NCBI GenBank assembly: GCA_017889705.1
Contig: JAGGAB010000002.1
Coordinates: forward strand, 1 to 64,000
DNA from: Bacillota bacterium
GTDB taxonomy: Bacteria > Bacillota > Negativicutes > Sporomusales > Sporomusaceae
Direction: 5' to 3'
DNA: 64,000 bases
Shown here in pieces: positions 19,278 through 28,656 of the stretch; position 1 is the stretch's first letter, and every line of letters begins with the position of its first letter. Under the pieces are notes generated by a model. The model was not told where the DNA came from, made no database searches, and saw only the letters and a program-made list of their open reading frames with translations. The position numbers were made by a program, and so were the translations under genes.

Positions 19278-19319
19278 TTAAGGAAAAACATTTATCCAAC
19301 GATTACTCCACGCTAATTA

Positions 19320-19871
19320 TCACTTTTCATACGCTTCCGGTTTAAGCACGCCGATAAACGGGAAATTACGGTATTTTTCCGCAAAATCAAGTCCGTAGCC
19401 CACAACAAAATAATCCGGGATGGTAAACCCGTTGTAGGCGATGGGAACATCAGCCTTGCGGCGGTCAGGTTTATTTAAGAGTGTGCAAATCTTAATGCTG
19501 GCCGGTTTGCGCGACCACAAATTATCCATAAGATAATTGAGTGTCAAGCCGGAATCAATAATGTCTTCCACAATAAGAACATGCTTATTTTCCACATCTT
19601 CATCAAGGTCTTTTAAAATCCGGACAACGCCGCTTGATGAAGTGGAAGCACCATAGCTTGATACTGCCATAAAATCAATAGCCACCGGCAGGTTGATCGA
19701 CCGGGCCAAATCGGCCATAAAGATTACAGCGCCGCGCAGTACACCAATCATTAGTATTTCTTTGCCGGCATAATCTTTGGTGATGGCTTCGCCCAATTCT
19801 TTAATCCGGTTTGCCAGTTCTTCCTCACTAAATAATATCTTCTCCAAGTCATCCATCATATTATTACTCAT
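19320..19871 (-). CDS. hpt: Hypoxanthine phosphoribosyltransferase
   Basis: Purine salvage enzyme converting hypoxanthine or guanine with PRPP to IMP or GMP. 183 residues from the ATG at 19871. The PRPP loop VLIVEDIIDSGLTL is intact, together with GVLRGAVIFMADL near residue 44 and VGYGLDFAEKYRN near 155. It starts within 3 bp of the tilS stop, using an AGGAGG that lies inside the tilS end; an in-frame TTG at 19877 is a less likely start. The tilS-hpt pairing is conserved across Firmicutes. Confidence 0.96.
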   Translation of the reverse strand: MSNNMMDDLEKILFSEEELANRIKELGEAITKDYAGKEILMIGVLRGAVIFMADLARSINLPVAIDFMAVSSYGASTSSSGVVRILKDLDEDVENKHVLIVEDIIDSGLTLNYLMDNLWSRKPASIKICTLLNKPDRRKADVPIAYNGFTIPDYFVVGYGLDFAEKYRNFPFIGVLKPEAYEK

Positions 19872-19873
19872 AT

Positions 19874-21265
19874 TCAAAATTCCTCCTGTTTAGTAATGCG
19901 TAGCTGCAAGATTTTTTTCGTTGTCGTAGTAATTTGACAGTGTTCACTAGGGCGCAAACCGGCCACCCATAAAATTTCCCGCTGATCAGCAATAATCGGA
20001 ACCTGATCGCGCACCGCTTCAGGAACTTTTTGATCAATAAAAAACTCCTTAAGCTTTTTCCGGCCATTAAGTCCTCGCGGACGAAACCTATCCCCCGGCA
20101 ATCTTGACCGTACGATAAGCGGCAATGCCAGTTGCTCAAAATCAAAAGCAGCACTGTTTTGCCCTTTATTTGGCGGCAAAGTTGCCACAAACTCTGTCAG
20201 GACTGTATAGTTACCGACAGTTGTACTTCCCGGTATAACCAGCTCCACTGGCGCAAAGCCTTGCTCCCGTTCAGATTTTACCGGTCCGGCTTTAGCGTCC
20301 TCAACGATAAGGCCGGTATATGTTTTCCTGGCAAGCAGCCCTTTGGGTAGTGTTAACACTGAGCCCACTGTGCCAGATAACGCCATAATAAGTAATTTTT
20401 CCACATGAACAAAGCTTATTCCTGTCAGTTCATCACGTTTTTTCTCAATTACCTGACGAATTAATTCCCGCTGCAAAGCAATAGGTATCCCGGCTAATGC
20501 CTGGCTGTCAAGAGTAACACAGTCTCCGGCGATTGCCACAGTCCCCCATAGTTTGGCAGCTTCTCCGCGAATATACTCATATTCATCACCGGCCAGCACG
20601 GCTAAACGCCAAAGAGCGTCCCGAATGGCCGGGTTATAACTTCTCTCCAGCGCCGGCAATAGTTCCAGTCGGATTAAATTCCTCCGGTATTCTGTTGAAA
20701 AATTTGAGCTGTCCTGGCGTGGAAACAGCTTATATTCTTCACAATAAGCTTCAATCTCCTGACGGCTAATTGGCAGCAGCGGGCGGATAACATCACGATT
20801 TAATGGCTGCATGCCTCGCAGTCCGCCGCTACCAGCTCCCCGCAAAAGATTGAGCAACACAGTTTCCACTTGGTCATCACGGTGATGGCCTGTGGCGATC
20901 TGCGCACCGCCCCAAGCGGCGGCCGTACTGCGCAGATACTGATACCGAGCCAACCGCGCTGCCTCCTCCTGCGAAGATAGTTTGTGTTTCTTACCATAAG
21001 CCAAAACATCAATAGCCTCAGTCCAACACGGCAGTCCCAGGTTAGCGGAAAAAGCCGCAACAAACTCAGCTTCCTCGGACGCCTCCTGCCGCAGCATATG
21101 GTTTACATGGGCAACAGCCAAATTAAAGCCATAATCACCTTTAAGCCGGTTTAGAATATGCACAAGCGCCAACGAATCTGGGCCGCCTGAACAAGCGGCA
21201 AGAATACGGCTGCCAGGTTTAATCAGCCGTTTGCTGTCAATCCATGTTTTAATCTTGTCAATCAT
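19874..21265 (-). CDS. tilS: tRNA(Ile)-lysidine synthetase
   Basis: Modifies the CAU anticodon of tRNA-Ile2 to lysidine, changing both charging and codon reading; essential in most bacteria. 463 residues from the ATG at 21265. The ATP pyrophosphatase loop is SGGPDSLALVHI near residue 25. GHHRDDQVETVLLNLLRGAG is the substrate-binding region, and RGLNGRKKLKEFFIDQKVP belongs to the C-terminal tRNA-recognition domain. Its stop nearly abuts hpt. It lies downstream of spoIIE as in Bacillus, but with about 3 kb of other genes inserted between them. Confidence 0.96.
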   Translation of the reverse strand: MIDKIKTWIDSKRLIKPGSRILAACSGGPDSLALVHILNRLKGDYGFNLAVAHVNHMLRQEASEEAEFVAAFSANLGLPCWTEAIDVLAYGKKHKLSSQEEAARLARYQYLRSTAAAWGGAQIATGHHRDDQVETVLLNLLRGAGSGGLRGMQPLNRDVIRPLLPISRQEIEAYCEEYKLFPRQDSSNFSTEYRRNLIRLELLPALERSYNPAIRDALWRLAVLAGDEYEYIRGEAAKLWGTVAIAGDCVTLDSQALAGIPIALQRELIRQVIEKKRDELTGISFVHVEKLLIMALSGTVGSVLTLPKGLLARKTYTGLIVEDAKAGPVKSEREQGFAPVELVIPGSTTVGNYTVLTEFVATLPPNKGQNSAAFDFEQLALPLIVRSRLPGDRFRPRGLNGRKKLKEFFIDQKVPEAVRDQVPIIADQREILWVAGLRPSEHCQITTTTKKILQLRITKQEEF

Positions 21266-21383
21266 AGTATATCCCCGGCTTCCCACTTACGTGAATCATA
21301 ACCAACATGTTAACTTTCCATTCGCGTCATACAGCAAGATTTCCTGCCTAAATTCAACTGTATAACAGCGTTGCCTGGTCAAA

Positions 21384-21408
21384 AATCAACAGGGCGCATT
21401 CGCCCTGT
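21384..21408 (-). terminator. Terminator of the dehydratase-related pair
   Basis: ACAGGGCG (21389-21396) and CGCCCTGT (21401-21408) form an 8-bp GC-rich stem. On the minus strand it is followed by TGATTTTTG. It lies 2 bp beyond the stop at 21411. Confidence 0.8.
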
Positions 21409-21410
21409 AT

Positions 21411-22535
21411 TCAGTATCCTTTCTGCAACCTATATTGTTCACAGTCTAGCTTGCCGCTTTCATACGTCTTAGCCTGCCGGTACTGTAATAAATCAATAAA
21501 CGCTTCTAGTCTTGTTGTGATGCCCGCTTCACCGGTCTGCTCGTCATAGGCAAGCGTCAACACCGGCATGCCGACATCCTGGCTAACTTTGGGCAAAATA
21601 TTCTTGGCAACGACCTCAGGCATACAGGTAAACGGATATACTTGTATAATCCCATCATAGCCCTGTTGTTTTTTTAAAAGCGTGTAGGCAATGCTTTTCT
21701 GGCCATGGCCGCCAACATAGTGGCTTAAATAAGGATTAGCCAGAGCCGCCAATCTCCGGTATATTTCAACATATTTTTGGCGGCGCAGCACATGACCTTT
21801 GACATAATCACTCAAAAACATGGTTTTACAAACCTCTACCCCCATATTGCCCAGGCAGCGTTCCAAATTTTGATTGACAAAGGGTTCAAGCATAACATAG
21901 ATTTCTCCGACGATCGCAACCCGCAGCGACTTTTTCGTCGTTGACGTCTTAACTACCGCCAGTCTTTGCTGCAACTCTTGACGCAAATCACCAACATCCT
22001 GGCAGGTTTCCGCCATGTCAATTGCTTTTACCGCTTGTTCCCAGAGTGAGCTTACCGAACCCTGCACAGCCTCATTGGCTCTTAGGCTGTTAATTACTCG
22101 TCCCACATCATCTAAGAGATTCATCTTGGCCCCTGCCACCTGGAAAGCGTTATATATTTGACCCCAGCTTGCGTGAGGAGCAATTTTTTTTAGCTGTTTA
22201 TAAACATCTACCAGACTGGGTTCAATGGTAAGCATAGTGCAGCGGTATCCCAGTTGCTCCAAAATTTGCTGTTGAATAACACTATAATAACCAAGCCGAC
22301 AAGGCCCAACCCCGCCACAATTCACAAGGGTATCTGCACCTTGCTCCAATGCCTCGATAAAGTTGCCTAACATCAGTTTAAACGGCAAACATACGGTTTC
22401 CGGCGAAAATCGCATCCCCAGCTCCATAGTATGTTTGGTAGTTGGCGGCGGAACTAAAACTTGGCAACCCAGATTGCCAAATAAGGCTTTTAAGACAATA
22501 GCCAGAGAACCCATATGCGGAAAAGTAATAATCAT
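21411..22535 (-). CDS. 2-hydroxyacyl-CoA dehydratase-type protein (CoA activase-related, COG3581-like)
   Basis: A 374-residue soluble protein resembling the second module of the large CoA-enzyme-activase-related proteins. CLPFKLMLGNFIEAL, VNCGGVGPCRLGYYS and YPFTCMPEVVAKNILP carry conserved cysteines that in relatives bind a [4Fe-4S] cluster; AYDEQTGEAGITTRLEAF closes the domain. It overlaps the upstream partner by 4 nt, so the two act together. No ATPase activase gene of the BadF/HgdC type is adjacent, which leaves function open; the family is often present without a known substrate. Confidence 0.7.
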   Translation of the reverse strand: MIITFPHMGSLAIVLKALFGNLGCQVLVPPPTTKHTMELGMRFSPETVCLPFKLMLGNFIEALEQGADTLVNCGGVGPCRLGYYSVIQQQILEQLGYRCTMLTIEPSLVDVYKQLKKIAPHASWGQIYNAFQVAGAKMNLLDDVGRVINSLRANEAVQGSVSSLWEQAVKAIDMAETCQDVGDLRQELQQRLAVVKTSTTKKSLRVAIVGEIYVMLEPFVNQNLERCLGNMGVEVCKTMFLSDYVKGHVLRRQKYVEIYRRLAALANPYLSHYVGGHGQKSIAYTLLKKQQGYDGIIQVYPFTCMPEVVAKNILPKVSQDVGMPVLTLAYDEQTGEAGITTRLEAFIDLLQYRQAKTYESGKLDCEQYRLQKGY

Positions 22536-23440
22536 GCCTTAGGTCTCCGCTTAAGCATGTCGGCAAACGCCTCAAGCCTTGTAACCATACCGGCTTCTGC
22601 AGTATGCTCATCAAGCGACAGCTGCATGTAGGGAATATTCCGTCGCCAGGCCTGCTGCCTGATAAGTTCTCCGACAAGCGCATCTGGTCCGCAAGCAAAA
22701 CAGGTTATAAAAATAATTCCTTGCACAGGGCAGCCGGCCTCCATGAGAGCCATAGCCGCTCCGGCAATATCATAACTGTTAGACCAAAACAGCTTTTTCC
22801 CTAGCTTTGCCGCTCCGCGGTTAATCTCACCGGCGTCCACCATTTCAGGAGTAACAACCGTAAGCCCCAGTCTGTCCAATTTTCCCAAAACATCAAGACT
22901 AACCTGGCGGTCATATATAATATACGGGTGGCCGATAACCGCAAGGCGTGGCCGCCCAGCCAGGACCTTTTTACCCGATCGCAGACACTCCCGGCATTGC
23001 CAGGCCCGAAACCACGCATACAGACTCGCGGCAACACCCCGCCCCAGCAATTGTCCGACTGCAATAACCGCTTGATAGAGCTGCCTAGGCTTTTGTCGCA
23101 TATCAACATGTACATCAATGATTGGCGGTAACTTTCCGCCGTTATGCTTAAGCACATCTGGCATGCCGATAATTTGGGGACAAGTATATTGTCCGGGCCT
23201 GATGCTGACAAGCCGCGGCAAAAATAAATAATCCACTTTGTCCCGCAGTGAACAGGCATGACCAAAGAAAATCTTGGATGCCAAGCACATCTCATCTAGC
23301 GCACTGCCACAGTCAAGTGTAGAACGCGAAGTTTCACTAGACAATACTACCTCAGCCCCCAGTTCAGACAAAAAACGCTCTATTACCGTTCCATACTGAA
23401 AATATAATAAGCCTTGCGGCAGCCCGACTCGCAGGCTCAT
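22532..23440 (-). CDS. Acyl-CoA dehydratase activase-related protein (DUF2229/COG3580-like)
   Basis: A 302-residue protein similar to the DUF2229 module of CoA-enzyme activase proteins. It starts LRVGLPQGLLYFQYG, as such modules do. Conserved Cys lie in DEMCLASKIFFGH, QYTCPQIIGMPD and FACGPDALVGE, plausible cluster ligands, and the end DEHTAEAGMVTRLEAFADML parallels the end of its downstream partner. The two proteins look like halves of a multidomain enzyme that is fused in many Clostridia. Translation of the next gene is coupled (ATGA-like overlap). Confidence 0.7.
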   Translation of the reverse strand: MSLRVGLPQGLLYFQYGTVIERFLSELGAEVVLSSETSRSTLDCGSALDEMCLASKIFFGHACSLRDKVDYLFLPRLVSIRPGQYTCPQIIGMPDVLKHNGGKLPPIIDVHVDMRQKPRQLYQAVIAVGQLLGRGVAASLYAWFRAWQCRECLRSGKKVLAGRPRLAVIGHPYIIYDRQVSLDVLGKLDRLGLTVVTPEMVDAGEINRGAAKLGKKLFWSNSYDIAGAAMALMEAGCPVQGIIFITCFACGPDALVGELIRQQAWRRNIPYMQLSLDEHTAEAGMVTRLEAFADMLKRRPKA

Positions 23441-23742
23441 ATTCTCATCCCCTTATAAACGATTGCTGTAAGCATCGCCAACTGCATTGGCAATTTGCTC
23501 ACTCCTCCTACCAGGAGTCGCCGGTATAGCGAGATAGTTAGCTATCTACCCTGTAGTTTCACTCCAATTTTTAGTATGGCGCAACCTCCCGGAATTATGC
23601 AAGAGCCTTGCCGGCAAGCTGCTCAATTTAGAGCTTATGTGTTGTCTACAAATTTTACTGCCATATAAGCTAGGATTTTTCATTACCCATGTATAATAAA
23701 AATAAATATAAACACACAAAATTTTGAAAGGAGTGAGACGCT
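23441..23742. other. Divergent intergenic region with possible structured leader
   Basis: No gene is visible. On the minus strand the segment ahead of the dehydratase-related pair can fold into several small hairpins: AGATAG/CTATCT, ACTCCT/AGGAGT and TGCCAA/TTGGCG. On the plus strand TATAAT at 23692-23697 with AAAGGAGTGAG before position 23743 serves the secreted protein, with no clear -35. I recognise no known riboswitch. Confidence 0.35.
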
Positions 23743-24366
23743 ATGCCGACTCAACAATTGCGGCCACTACTTGCCAAGGTGCTGCTCCTGCTGCTAGTCC
23801 TGTTTGCGGCCACACCGGCCTTTGCCATCCAACCCATTCAAACTCTCATACTCCCCCTGGTTAACACCGCCGGGCTTAGCGATGATGCTGCTGCCCAGAT
23901 AATACAAGACACCTTAAAACAGCCCTTCAAATACCCTTATTATTCCTTACTGCCTGCAGCAACAGGCAAAGAGGCCGCTCAAGCTTACTTAACGACAAAT
24001 AAGACTGCCCGCCTGACTGATAAACAGAGTCTGGCCCAAATTGCCGACACCGTATCGGCAGATCTAGTACTTGTTGTTGAACTACCAAGATTCCGCCTCA
24101 ATCGTTCTTTCGCGTTTTGGCAGGATGACGAGACTTATGTTGACTCTGATATTGTACTCAAATGTTATGCATACTCTGCCTTATCCAAACGCTATGATGT
24201 TATTGAGGCAGCCAAATATGACCACGAACCCGAAAGCATCTACACAAACACCAACTTTATTTTCAAAGATCTCACTCAGCAATTGCTAAGCAAACAACCT
24301 TATAAGCGCATTCCGCTTGCTGGATTTGAAAAGCCTGACACAGCAAAACAGCAACTCCCGGATTAA
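23743..24366 (+). CDS. Secreted protein of unknown function
   Basis: A 207-residue exported protein. A signal peptide covers residues 1-28 (LLLLLVLFAATPAFA, cleavage after AFA). The mature part has alternating helices and strands: a TLILPLVNT strand, AAAQIIQDTLKQPF helix and a LAQIADTVSADLVLVVEL segment. That pattern recalls small periplasmic proteins that assemble lipoprotein-like alpha/beta folds, but I cannot name the family. It has a strong Shine-Dalgarno (AAAGGAG) and a terminator that includes its stop codon, so it is a single-gene unit inserted between spoIIE and tilS. Confidence 0.75.
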   Translation: MPTQQLRPLLAKVLLLLLVLFAATPAFAIQPIQTLILPLVNTAGLSDDAAAQIIQDTLKQPFKYPYYSLLPAATGKEAAQAYLTTNKTARLTDKQSLAQIADTVSADLVLVVELPRFRLNRSFAFWQDDETYVDSDIVLKCYAYSALSKRYDVIEAAKYDHEPESIYTNTNFIFKDLTQQLLSKQPYKRIPLAGFEKPDTAKQQLPD

Positions 24367-24385
24367 TCCCGGGAGTTGCTGCGAT
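24350..24385 (+). terminator. Terminator containing the stop codon of the secreted protein
   Basis: AGCAACTCCCGG (24350-24361) and CCGGGAGTTGCT (24369-24380) form a perfect 12-bp stem; the TAA stop is in the 7-nt loop. The T-run is weak (GATTTTC). It may also stop minus-strand reading from spoIIE. Confidence 0.7.
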
Positions 24386-24480
24386 TTTCACCTTAACAGA
24401 AAGTATAACTTCCCTAAGAACAGAATAAGAGCAACCTCGACTTCCGCCACCGCAAAACACCGGCGCAAGCTGTGTTTTCT

Positions 24481-26946
24481 TTATTGAGACCGGGTTGGCC
24501 TTTCCGCAATTTTGGCCACCAGTACAACCATATCGTCTTTTGCTATGCCACCAGAGAATTGAATGGCTTGTTTTAACAATCTGTCGGCAATATCTTGGGG
24601 ACGCTCGCTGCCGCTGCAGCGCAGGAAATTAACTACCCAATTGTCCTTGCCGGTGTCAAGACCGGCATCGCTAACACCGTCACTCACCATGACCATAACA
24701 TCACCAAGAGCCAATACCCGTGTGACAGGTTCAATTTCTACCTGATCCAATATCCCGACAGGCGGCGCTACCGGATTGATAACAGCCACTTCCCGCACCC
24801 GCTTGATATAACTTGGCGCTGACCCCACCTTTAAAAATTCGGTTTCGCCGGTAAACGTATCAACTACAGCCATATCAATTGTAGCAAAGTTATCACCCGG
24901 CATGTTTATCAGCAACATCGAGTTAACCATCTTAATCGCAGTGTCTACATCAAAGCCTGCTGACAACAGTCTTTGCAAAAAACTTATGGCTTGCCGGCTG
25001 CTGCTGGCTGCCGTTTGGCCGCTGCCCATGCCGTCACTTAAGATAAGCGCTATGCGGCCCCGACTGACAGGCTGAACAGCAACACTATCACCCGAAACCT
25101 TGTTGGTCATTTTGGAGGCTGTTGCCATGCCTGTTTCCACAGTATATCGCTCATCTAGTTCCATGGTTAACTGGCAGCATCTATGGCCAATCACATTACC
25201 GCAGTCGGCCTGCAGCACCATCTTTTCCTGCAACAAATTTGCGGTTACCGGCAAAATTGTATTAACACATTGCCTTGTGCCGTTACAAGGTTTTTTTTGT
25301 ATTTCCACTCTGACTTTCCCCTGTGCACCAACAACCTGCACTTTGGTTAACGGGCAGCCCAGAATGGCCGCTCGCTCAGCCAGCAGCTCTGCGACTTCTT
25401 CGTCTGTCTGCGGTCCTTTCCTTAACTCTTGAGCCAGATTATTAATAATCACGCCGGTTGCCTGGAGTTGCTCCCTGGACATTTGACGACATTCTGTAAT
25501 TTTTCTGTGCCAGCGCCAATAGGCTACATTGCTTTCAGCCGCGTGATTAATAAGAGCAAGCAACCCCTGTCGGTTAATGCACAATCCGTTAATAATGCTC
25601 GGCACCGCGCCGGCTTTAAGTTTACCTGCCTCGGCTAAAGCTAGCATATCTAACATTGCCTGATAGGTCTGATAAAAATCCCGATCCCAGCATTCCTCCC
25701 GCCGTGCGCACGGTCCGCAGATTTTTTCTCCGACAGCAGCAAGCATATGGGCCAGTTGTTTTTCTTTAATTCCCTCAGTATAGTTAGCAGCTTCCTTCCC
25801 GTTATCAGTACCAGGGTTATTTGCTAAATCAGTAAGAATAGCCGAAATATTGGTCAATTTCTCCGCAGCGACCTGAACCGAACGCAGCGAAACTTGCGTA
25901 TCATCTGCCTCCACAAAGCAAGTTTCCCGCCATTGCCGCATCTTAGCGGCAGACACCAGCATAAATGCCGCTCCAGCGACAGACACTTCCACCAAAACCA
26001 GCACCAATTGGCTTGGTTGTCCCAGATACAGCACAGCAGTAGCACTACCAAGCATAAAGCCCAGTAAAACGGCAGGCTTCCCCAGTTCACGGAATAAGCC
26101 GCCAATCATCCCGGCCAACGCATACATTGTAATTACTACAGCCGCAGCCGGATCACCGCTGCTTAACCCGATAACCAGCCCAGTAACCACGCCGACCGCA
26201 GCACCAACACCAGAGCCGCCGCTAAAAGCCAAAGTCATAGTAATAATTGAACCGGCAATATTGCGCAAACTATAACCATACAAGGTTAGATTCCCCAAAC
26301 CGGCAACCGCTATAGCCAGTACAATAGTGGCGCTGAGCAAAGTCTCAACCCCAATTTCCCGTTCTTTGGGTTTCGCAAGAAATGCCGGCACACCATAGCG
26401 GAAAATAAAGCTCAAAACCATACATAAAGCTGCATCAAAAAATACCAGCAGCATACCGTACAGACTAAAATCCCGCCAAGGCATAATCACTGCCCCGCAT
26501 AAAAACATAGTTCCAAACATAAATAGCGGAATGGCCTGCGCCTTTTTTTCGTAACGCGACAGCTTGTACGACAAGCGCCAGTACAAAAGCATTGACAACA
26601 GGTATAAAATCGCCTCCTGATAAAATCCCGCACTAACCACACCAACCAGTGCACCTATCCCGACACCAGCCGCACGCGGTCGTGCTAAACCGGCAACAGC
26701 CGCAAACAAGGCTAACCCAAACGGAGCAATTTCACCTAATATAGATACCCGCCCAAGGAGAATAGCCAAGACAGGCAGTTGCAGATTCTGCCAAGAAAAT
26801 ACTTCCCTAATCCGCTTCTTAACCCAAGCACCGAAAATCCGCCAAGACCAAGATGGCTTATTTTCTTTTACCGGCCTTGCCTGCGGTCTAGCAGGCGGTG
26901 CCTGGATGATTTCTTCAGGTAGTGTTATCACAGATACTTTCGGCAT
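24481..26946 (-). CDS. spoIIE: Stage II sporulation protein E
   Basis: Membrane PP2C-type phosphatase that dephosphorylates SpoIIAA to switch on sigma-F in the forespore and helps asymmetric septation. From the ATG at 26946, with AGGAGTG upstream, it has 821 residues: a basic/proline-rich cytoplasmic start, about ten membrane helices (residues about 50-310), a central regulatory region with a CGPCARREECWD cysteine cluster, and the C-terminal phosphatase with ALILSDGMGSG, MVMVSDGVSD and KDDMVVLVAKI. Its presence shows a true sporulation pathway. It follows the S1/divIC genes in Bacillus order. A TGTCGTA near 27050 could be a weak Spo0A box. Confidence 0.97.
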   Translation of the reverse strand: MPKVSVITLPEEIIQAPPARPQARPVKENKPSWSWRIFGAWVKKRIREVFSWQNLQLPVLAILLGRVSILGEIAPFGLALFAAVAGLARPRAAGVGIGALVGVVSAGFYQEAILYLLSMLLYWRLSYKLSRYEKKAQAIPLFMFGTMFLCGAVIMPWRDFSLYGMLLVFFDAALCMVLSFIFRYGVPAFLAKPKEREIGVETLLSATIVLAIAVAGLGNLTLYGYSLRNIAGSIITMTLAFSGGSGVGAAVGVVTGLVIGLSSGDPAAAVVITMYALAGMIGGLFRELGKPAVLLGFMLGSATAVLYLGQPSQLVLVLVEVSVAGAAFMLVSAAKMRQWRETCFVEADDTQVSLRSVQVAAEKLTNISAILTDLANNPGTDNGKEAANYTEGIKEKQLAHMLAAVGEKICGPCARREECWDRDFYQTYQAMLDMLALAEAGKLKAGAVPSIINGLCINRQGLLALINHAAESNVAYWRWHRKITECRQMSREQLQATGVIINNLAQELRKGPQTDEEVAELLAERAAILGCPLTKVQVVGAQGKVRVEIQKKPCNGTRQCVNTILPVTANLLQEKMVLQADCGNVIGHRCCQLTMELDERYTVETGMATASKMTNKVSGDSVAVQPVSRGRIALILSDGMGSGQTAASSSRQAISFLQRLLSAGFDVDTAIKMVNSMLLINMPGDNFATIDMAVVDTFTGETEFLKVGSAPSYIKRVREVAVINPVAPPVGILDQVEIEPVTRVLALGDVMVMVSDGVSDAGLDTGKDNWVVNFLRCSGSERPQDIADRLLKQAIQFSGGIAKDDMVVLVAKIAERPTRSQ

Positions 26947-27072
26947 TCGTTCTTCACTCCTGTAAAAAGTTAATTGCAATCAACTAAATTTTACAAAAGT
27001 TTCCATTAAAATGTTTGTCCCTTTAAGTCACACTACTGATAAAATAATACGACATAAACTGAGATGAGCGAC

Positions 27073-27106
27073 AAAAAACCACCCGGCTCTTTGTACCAGA
27101 TGGTTT
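27073..27106 (-). terminator. Terminator after the S1-domain gene
   Basis: On the minus strand AAACCATCTGG pairs with CCGGGTGGTTT with a mismatch or two, followed by TTTTTGTCG. It separates the yab/divIC block from spoIIE. Confidence 0.75.
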
Positions 27107-27165
27107 ATGTTATACATATTATGGTTTCTTAGTTTATTTTTTGTCGATAATAGCAAATACAATAT

Positions 27166-27600
27166 TTACTCTGCCCGCCGAGCAACGCCAGCACCAGCAC
27201 CACCGCCGGCACGACCGCCCCCACGTTTGGAATCAGTACTGCGTTTTATGTCAGACTGACGTTCATCACTGTCTTTCAAAAACTTACTTAACTTATCTTC
27301 GAAGGATAAGCTGTTCACTCTATTAGGACGGCGGAAATCATTGGTATGTGGTTTTCTTGGTGCAGGAGGTTGCAGTTGCTTAATAGAGAGGCCAATTTTG
27401 CCGCGATCATCCACAGATAAAACTTTAACTTTAACTTTATCCTGTTCCTTCAAAAAATCCTTAACATCGCGGACGTATACGTCAGCAACTTCGGAGATGT
27501 GAATTAAACCAACCTTTCCACCCGGCAACTCGACAAAAGCGCCAAAGTTAGTTATGCCGGTCACAACTCCTTCAACAACACTGCCAACTTCAATGGACAT
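27166..27600 (-). CDS. yabR: S1-domain RNA-binding protein (YabR-like)
   Basis: 144 residues from the ATG at 27600; an in-frame TTG three codons upstream is the alternative and is closer to the AGGAGG. One S1 domain fills residues 1-75, with GVVTGITNFGAFVEL, GLIHISEVAD and GKIGLSIKQL. The basic, glycine-rich tail (RGGGRAGGGAGAG) is disordered and could add RNA affinity. Orthologues lie between divIC and spoIIE in Bacillus, as here; they bind ribosomes or RNA, with no precise role established. Confidence 0.88.
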   Translation of the reverse strand: MSIEVGSVVEGVVTGITNFGAFVELPGGKVGLIHISEVADVYVRDVKDFLKEQDKVKVKVLSVDDRGKIGLSIKQLQPPAPRKPHTNDFRRPNRVNSLSFEDKLSKFLKDSDERQSDIKRSTDSKRGGGRAGGGAGAGVARRAE

Positions 27601-27700
27601 ACTAATCAAATTTCCTCCTTAAAATCATTCGTACTTTTTATTTTTAGGAACCTGCACTCCATATTATACCCTTGCCAACGAAAATGTGTCAAGAATGACG

Positions 27701-27994
27701 TTATCGGGAAGGAATATAGGGCACTTCTCCAGGTTTCACCAGACCCAACTGTTCGCGGGCAACCTTTTCGATATAAGCGGCTGTGCTTAGCTTTTCCTTT
27801 TCGGCAGTCAAATTATTATTGGTCTCCACCGCTTCATTCATGCGGCTCTTCACCGTCTCAGTTTCCTGGCGGATTCGGGCTAGCTCGGTTTGCTGCCCAA
27901 TAAAGACATAACAAAAGTATCCCGCCATGACCAAGATACCCAGGCGAAACCAACTAAAACGTCTTCTTGCCCTGCGTTTTTGGCTCATACACAT
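27701..27994 (-). CDS. divIC: DivIC/FtsB-like septum formation initiator
   Basis: A small bitopic division protein of about 97 residues. A short basic cytoplasmic tail (RRARRRFSW), one membrane helix (about residues 18-36), an external coiled coil (ETETVKSRMNEAVETNNNL) and the conserved end AREQLGLVKPGEVPY are typical of DivIC/FtsB, which bridge FtsL and the divisome. Three closely spaced starts (28000, 27994, 27988) exist; 27994 has the best spacing to AAGGG. Gene order yabQ-divIC-yabR agrees with Bacillus. Confidence 0.9.
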   Translation of the reverse strand: MCMSQKRRARRRFSWFRLGILVMAGYFCYVFIGQQTELARIRQETETVKSRMNEAVETNNNLTAEKEKLSTAAYIEKVAREQLGLVKPGEVPYIPSR

Positions 27995-28083
27995 CACCAT
28001 ATCCCTTAATTCTTACTATATTCTCTCTTTTATCCGCAAATCCTTTTGTTTTTGGGAATTTTTATAAAAAAATCCGTTTTCCC

Positions 28084-28563
28084 TTACCCTGGTGGTGGCT
28101 GCTCTGGCGGCGCAGGCGGCGGATGCCGCTTTTTCCACCAGTTATTATACTTTCTGCCCACAAAATGAGCCGGCCAAACAATGGTGCGGATAATGATAAA
28201 GAGAGGCCTTACAATAACCAGATCCACTATTTTTCTACCTGTGCGTACTATGCCAGCCATGAACTTAAAAAAAACAACAATGAATTTCATAACATACCGG
28301 CTGACCAGCCGGTAATAGAAAACCACTCCGGACACCAGCGCAATAACTACATAGAACCTAAATTCACCCCAATTGCTAATAAGCAGCGCGGCAAAGGCAA
28401 CCGCTGACGCCAACAAACAGTACAGCAGATCTGCGGCTGTAGTTACCAGCCAATGTGGCCGGAAGCGCAGCCGCAATACTCTATATATGTCAAACAAAAC
28501 CCCCAGCAGTATCCCGGTTGCGCCAATAACCAAAAAAGTCTTAACCTGTATTGCAAACTCCAC
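28084..28563 (-). CDS. yabQ: Spore cortex biosynthesis protein YabQ
   Basis: A 159-residue membrane protein needed for spore cortex formation in Bacillus. Four to five hydrophobic segments begin with QVKTFLVIGATGILLGVLFD; the FDIYRVLR motif near residue 24 is characteristic. The C-terminus is basic and ends in a proline run (PPPAPPEQPPPG). The start is GTG with GGGGGGTGG upstream. Together with yabP it forms the conserved yabPQ sporulation pair, here split by a lytic transglycosylase gene. Confidence 0.9.
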   Translation of the reverse strand: MEFAIQVKTFLVIGATGILLGVLFDIYRVLRLRFRPHWLVTTAADLLYCLLASAVAFAALLISNWGEFRFYVVIALVSGVVFYYRLVSRYVMKFIVVFFKFMAGIVRTGRKIVDLVIVRPLFIIIRTIVWPAHFVGRKYNNWWKKRHPPPAPPEQPPPG

Positions 28564-28656
28564 CTGTCCACCCCCCGGACAATTGCGACAGACGGGAACC
28601 GTTATCGCCCCGTCATGGCAATTGTATGTCTGCTGATTGCCGTGTATATTATCATC

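Noticed and set aside
23100..23295. Alternative minus-strand frame within the DUF2229-like gene
   Set aside because: The composition is atypical (Trp/Arg-rich) and the frame covers the same bases as a well-formed family member.
27047..27053. TGTCGTA as a Spo0A box controlling spoIIE
   Set aside because: It is a single imperfect 7-mer about 100 bp upstream, with no clear promoter spacing; too weak to list as a site.
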